64,000 bases of DNA from Nostoc sp. 'Peltigera membranacea cyanobiont' N6 (lineage in GTDB: Bacteria; Cyanobacteriota; Cyanobacteriia; Cyanobacteriales; Nostocaceae), in NCBI RefSeq assembly GCF_002949735.1, contig NZ_CP026681.1, forward strand, positions 6,533,501 through 6,597,500, given 5' to 3'. The translations under genes and the position numbers were made by a program. Every line of letters starts with the position of its first letter. Position 1 is the stretch's first letter. The notes below the pieces were generated by a model. The model saw nothing but the letters and a program-made list of their open reading frames with translations, searched no databases and had not been told where the DNA came from. Shown here in pieces: positions 61,508 through 64,000 of this stretch.

Positions 61508-62207
61508 AATCTGTCGCTCTGCTTGCTAAGGAACATTTAATTGAGGCTATCAAGATTATCCAGACAGGCAGTAAATCCCCAGCACGCGCCACGTGAGGAT
61601 TGATATGGTGAATTAAATTAGAGTGAATACTAAATCACTCTTATCTACATTAGCCATCTTCGACTTCTAGCGCTACTACCTAGAGTTGTGAGTTACTTTC
61701 ATCCTTGGGAGGGATGTTTAGGGATGGAAAAATTTAAGCATTAGTGCAAAATTAGTGCAAAGCGATCGCTATAACCAGATGCAGTTGGTAGCGATCCAGT
61801 TCTAAGTAGTCTCGAAAAATCAGATTTTGATGAACCTTGGCTATTTGGCTTGGAGGTGGATAACGGTTTAAGCAAAAAAGATATTGCCGGAGTTAATGCT
61901 TTTCTGTAACGTGGTGGCGGCATTTTGACAACACGCGATCGTCAGGATATGGGCTGTTCGATGTGTGGTTTAGTTGATATTGGCGATCGTCAAAAAAGAG
62001 CCACGTGCTTTATGAAGATATTAAAACCTACGCAAGTAACGTGGCTTTCTGGCTGGCAAATTTATTTCAATTAAGGCATTTTCTGGTGAGAATATTAGTC
62101 TATCAAACTAGCTTTGAGAGTTTGTAGTAAGCACTTTAGTCCATACTACGAACCTGCATCAATTTAAACTTGAGTTAACCCGGAGTAAAAGTTATGGTAC
62201 GCGTAGT
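61508..62207. other. 700-bp gap containing a decayed gene
   Basis: The first 260 bp show no gene. The centre carries the broken frame at 61775-62074. A short gtacgcgtag-rich stretch precedes the tldD stop. Confidence 0.5.
61775..62074 (+). pseudogene. Remnant of an amidotransferase-like (ThuA/DJ-1 fold) protein
   Basis: One frame reads SDFDEPWLFGLEVDNGLSKKDIAGVNAFL, stop, RGGGILTTRDRQDMGCSMCGL and on to 62074. WLFG..LS..DI.GIN.F..RGGG.L.TRDHQDMG is a pattern I associate with small cyanobacterial proteins of the class I amidotransferase-like fold. The stop TAA (61907-61909) replaces an expected Gln or Arg codon, the start is missing (TAA at 61772-61774), and the C-terminus is short. Family assignment is from memory of the motif and moderately sure. 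Confidence 0.55.
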
Positions 62208-63602
62208 TCACATTTCTCCACCAACCACTACATCTTGAATTCGGAGACTAGGACCACCACAACCTACTGACAAACCATTTTGCCCTCCTTTACCACAACC
62301 CCCAGATTCATCCCAGTAAAAATCATCACCAATTGCTTCAATATCCGCTAAAGTTTGGAATACATTTCCTGAAAGCGTTACATCCCGCACAGGTTCAGCA
62401 ATTTTGCCGTTCCTAATCATCCAGGCTTCCCCAGCACTAAAGGTAAACATTTCCCCATTCGTCATTCCACCTAACCAATTACGGGCATAAACTCCTTCTT
62501 TGATATCAGTGAATAAGTCTTTGACTGGCGTTTTACCCCGTTCAATCCAGGTATTTGTCATCCGTACAATAGGATTAAAGTGATAATTCAGACATCTAGC
62601 GTTACCAGTAGGCGCTTCCTCTAATTTGCCAGCAGTTTCACGAGAATGTAAACGTCCAACTAAAACTCCATCTTTAATTAATTGAGTAGTTGTAGCAGGC
62701 GTGCCTTCATCGTCGTAAAAATAGCTGCCGCGATGTCCCTCTGGGGCCGCACCATCAAAAATTTGGAGTTCTTCTGGGCCAAATTGCCGTCCAATGGTCA
62801 TCACTTCTAGCAGATCGGGGTTTTCATAAGCCATATCAGCTTCAGAAAGATGTCCAAAAGCTTCGTGGACAAACAAACCCGTGAGAATTGGATCGATGAC
62901 TACGGTATAAGTATTACCTTTGACCGATGGTAGGGATAAAGCTGCGATCGCTCTTTGAGCCGCACCTTTTACTTGTTCATCCAAATCAGTTAAATCTTCG
63001 TAAGCTTTGCGAGAGCCAGTAGTTTCCCGTCCAGTTTGTACAGTTTCGCCATTTCTGGCGGTGGCGGCAAAGCGCATTTCCATATCCACCCAAGATTGCT
63101 CAATCAAAGTACCTTCTGAGGTAGCGACGATCACTTTTTGGGCGCTGTCACCGTAACGCACCGAGGTCGTGGTAATGCGGTCATCAACGCTTTTGAGCAA
63201 TTCAGTATAGCGATCGCATAATTGTTTTTTCTTTGAGAGTGCGATTTTTCTGGGGTCGCTGCCTTTTAGAGGTAGAACGCATATTGCTTGCACTGGGTCA
63301 ATAGGTGCAAGTAAAGTTTCTTCATCACCAACCATCCGCGCCGCAGCGATCGCTTCTTCTATCCGATCTTGAATTGTTCCTAGTTGGTTAAAGCAGCTCA
63401 ACCCCCATCCACCTTTATAACAAGCGCGAATATGACCACCAATGGAGATGCCTTCACTGAGGGTTTCTACCTTATCGCCACGCAACAAGATATCAGTCCC
63501 CTCTGCTTCTTCAAGGCGGATCATCAGATAATCTACACGCTCTGAATAGCGGGCGATCAGGTCAGAAAGTAAATTTTGTGCGTCAGCAAGTATAGTTGGC
63601 AT
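62208..63602 (-). CDS. tldD: TldD/PmbA family metalloprotease (TldD subunit)
   Basis: 464 residues from ATG 63602. The zinc motif HEAFGHLSEAD lies near residue 245. N-terminal SERVDYLMIRLEEAEGTDILLRGDKVETLSEG and C-terminal GGMTNGEMFTFSAGEAWMIRNGKIAEPVRDVTLSGN are family blocks. TldD with TldE (PmbA) degrades or matures peptides, such as microcin B17 and the CcdA antitoxin in E. coli. In cyanobacteria the partner tldE often lies next to it, beyond the reach of this view. A frame extension to 63668 has no family support. Confidence 0.92.
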   Translation of the reverse strand: MPTILADAQNLLSDLIARYSERVDYLMIRLEEAEGTDILLRGDKVETLSEGISIGGHIRACYKGGWGLSCFNQLGTIQDRIEEAIAAARMVGDEETLLAPIDPVQAICVLPLKGSDPRKIALSKKKQLCDRYTELLKSVDDRITTTSVRYGDSAQKVIVATSEGTLIEQSWVDMEMRFAATARNGETVQTGRETTGSRKAYEDLTDLDEQVKGAAQRAIAALSLPSVKGNTYTVVIDPILTGLFVHEAFGHLSEADMAYENPDLLEVMTIGRQFGPEELQIFDGAAPEGHRGSYFYDDEGTPATTTQLIKDGVLVGRLHSRETAGKLEEAPTGNARCLNYHFNPIVRMTNTWIERGKTPVKDLFTDIKEGVYARNWLGGMTNGEMFTFSAGEAWMIRNGKIAEPVRDVTLSGNVFQTLADIEAIGDDFYWDESGGCGKGGQNGLSVGCGGPSLRIQDVVVGGEM

Positions 63603-63913
63603 TTTCAGGTAGTTACAGTGACGAACTGCATTTATTTTCCAATTATTTGGGCAATTTCTGCTACCCAATATCGGAGTTCACCCATAAATCTAAGACTTAG
63701 AGGATGTTTGAGAAGCCTAATAGCGATCGCTGACTCTTAGTACTTCCTTTTTTACAATGGGTAAGAACTGAATGATGTGCTAAGGTAGTTAGGTGAGAAT
63801 AAAATTCGGTTACAGCGTTTGTTTTTAGTATTGACAGGCTTTTCCCTTTTGGTCTTAACAAGCTTGTCTCCGAAATCTAAATCTCTACACACCTATGATT
63901 TTGGAGATAACGC
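63603..63913. other. Divergent promoter region of tldD and the RNA-binding protein gene
   Basis: 311 bp. It contains one HIP1 copy near 63722 and an AT-rich centre. A long 5' leader is usual for cyanobacterial rbp genes, which are cold-induced. No hairpin was recognised with confidence. Confidence 0.45.
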
Positions 63914-64000
63914 ATGTCAATTTATGTAGGTAATCTATCCTACGAGGTTACACAAGAAGACCTCACCACAGTTTTTGCAGAACATGGTTCCGTAAAACGC
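63914..64000 (+). CDS. RRM RNA-binding protein (Rbp family), 5' fragment
   Basis: The first 29 codons are visible before the window ends. SIYVGNLSYEVTQEDLTTVFAEHGSVKR carries RNP2 (IYVGNL) and the first helix of an RRM, as in cyanobacterial RbpA to RbpF. GGAG lies seven bases before the ATG. These proteins are small and, in many cases, cold-induced. Confidence 0.9.
   Translation, partial: MSIYVGNLSYEVTQEDLTTVFAEHGSVKR

Noticed and set aside
1..64000. tRNA or rRNA genes
   Set aside because: No T-loop GTTCRANYC with a matching acceptor stem and no rRNA core sequence was recognised on either strand by eye; a covariance search was not possible.

Overview
The window reads as chromosome of a filamentous, heterocyst-forming-type cyanobacterium, most likely Nostoc or a close relative. 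The evidence is the dense scatter of the HIP1 octamer (gcgatcgc), the presence of cyanobacterial or plastid family genes (ycf34, LptC of the long cyanobacterial type, LabA-like NYN protein, DUF502-nusB-ftsY), an almost complete hps locus for hormogonium polysaccharide, many small interspersed repeats in intergenic DNA, and several decayed genes. No rRNA or tRNA gene was recognised.

Layout. 1-2.5 kb is accessory DNA: the 5' end of a leucine-rich-repeat gene, a complete IS630-family element with terminal repeats and TA duplication, a 21-bp minisatellite that encodes a heptad repeat, a DUF488 gene and a hairpin repeat. 2.6-6.2 kb is metH. 6.2-7.1 kb holds two copies of a miniature element, with a frameshifted DUF559 gene between them. 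7.5-21.7 kb is the hps cluster: hpsA, pseudopilins hpsB, hpsC, hpsD and hpsH, glycosyltransferases hpsE, hpsF and hpsG, a DUF2064 protein, a HpsJ-like membrane protein and a further family 2 glycosyltransferase. These are expected to build a type II secretion or type IV pilus-like export apparatus and its polysaccharide for gliding hormogonia. 22-28 kb is DUF502, nusB, ftsY and a GAF-PP2C phosphatase.

28.5-44.8 kb is mostly housekeeping: a 13-repeat ankyrin protein, DUF4079, DUF1997, an SDR protein, a decayed calpain-like protease, a lysozyme-like protein, menH, a CsoR/InrS-type nickel regulator, lptC overlapping a NYN gene, metG, an acyltransferase next to an alpha/beta hydrolase (resembling a split phytyl ester synthase), a VanY-type carboxypeptidase, an AEC transporter, a PIN/DUF2281 toxin-antitoxin pair and tsaB. 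A three-repeat CRISPR array without cas genes follows at 44.85-45.03 kb.

45.3-64 kb carries ycf34, a CCA-adding enzyme, a single-domain response regulator, a TPR protein, a shattered ABC substrate-binding gene, dcd, a CobO-like protein with a lost Walker A, a nucleoside monophosphate kinase, rph, pgl, a zinc-ribbon/FHA protein, a large coiled-coil/TPR membrane protein, a parallel beta-helix/SLH protein, a pentapeptide-repeat protein, a broken amidotransferase-like gene, tldD and the start of an RRM RNA-binding protein. The multi-gene system best supported here (hps) is already described. The less explained items are the nested miniature elements, the heptad minisatellite, the orphan hairpins and terminator, and the degenerate CobO protein.
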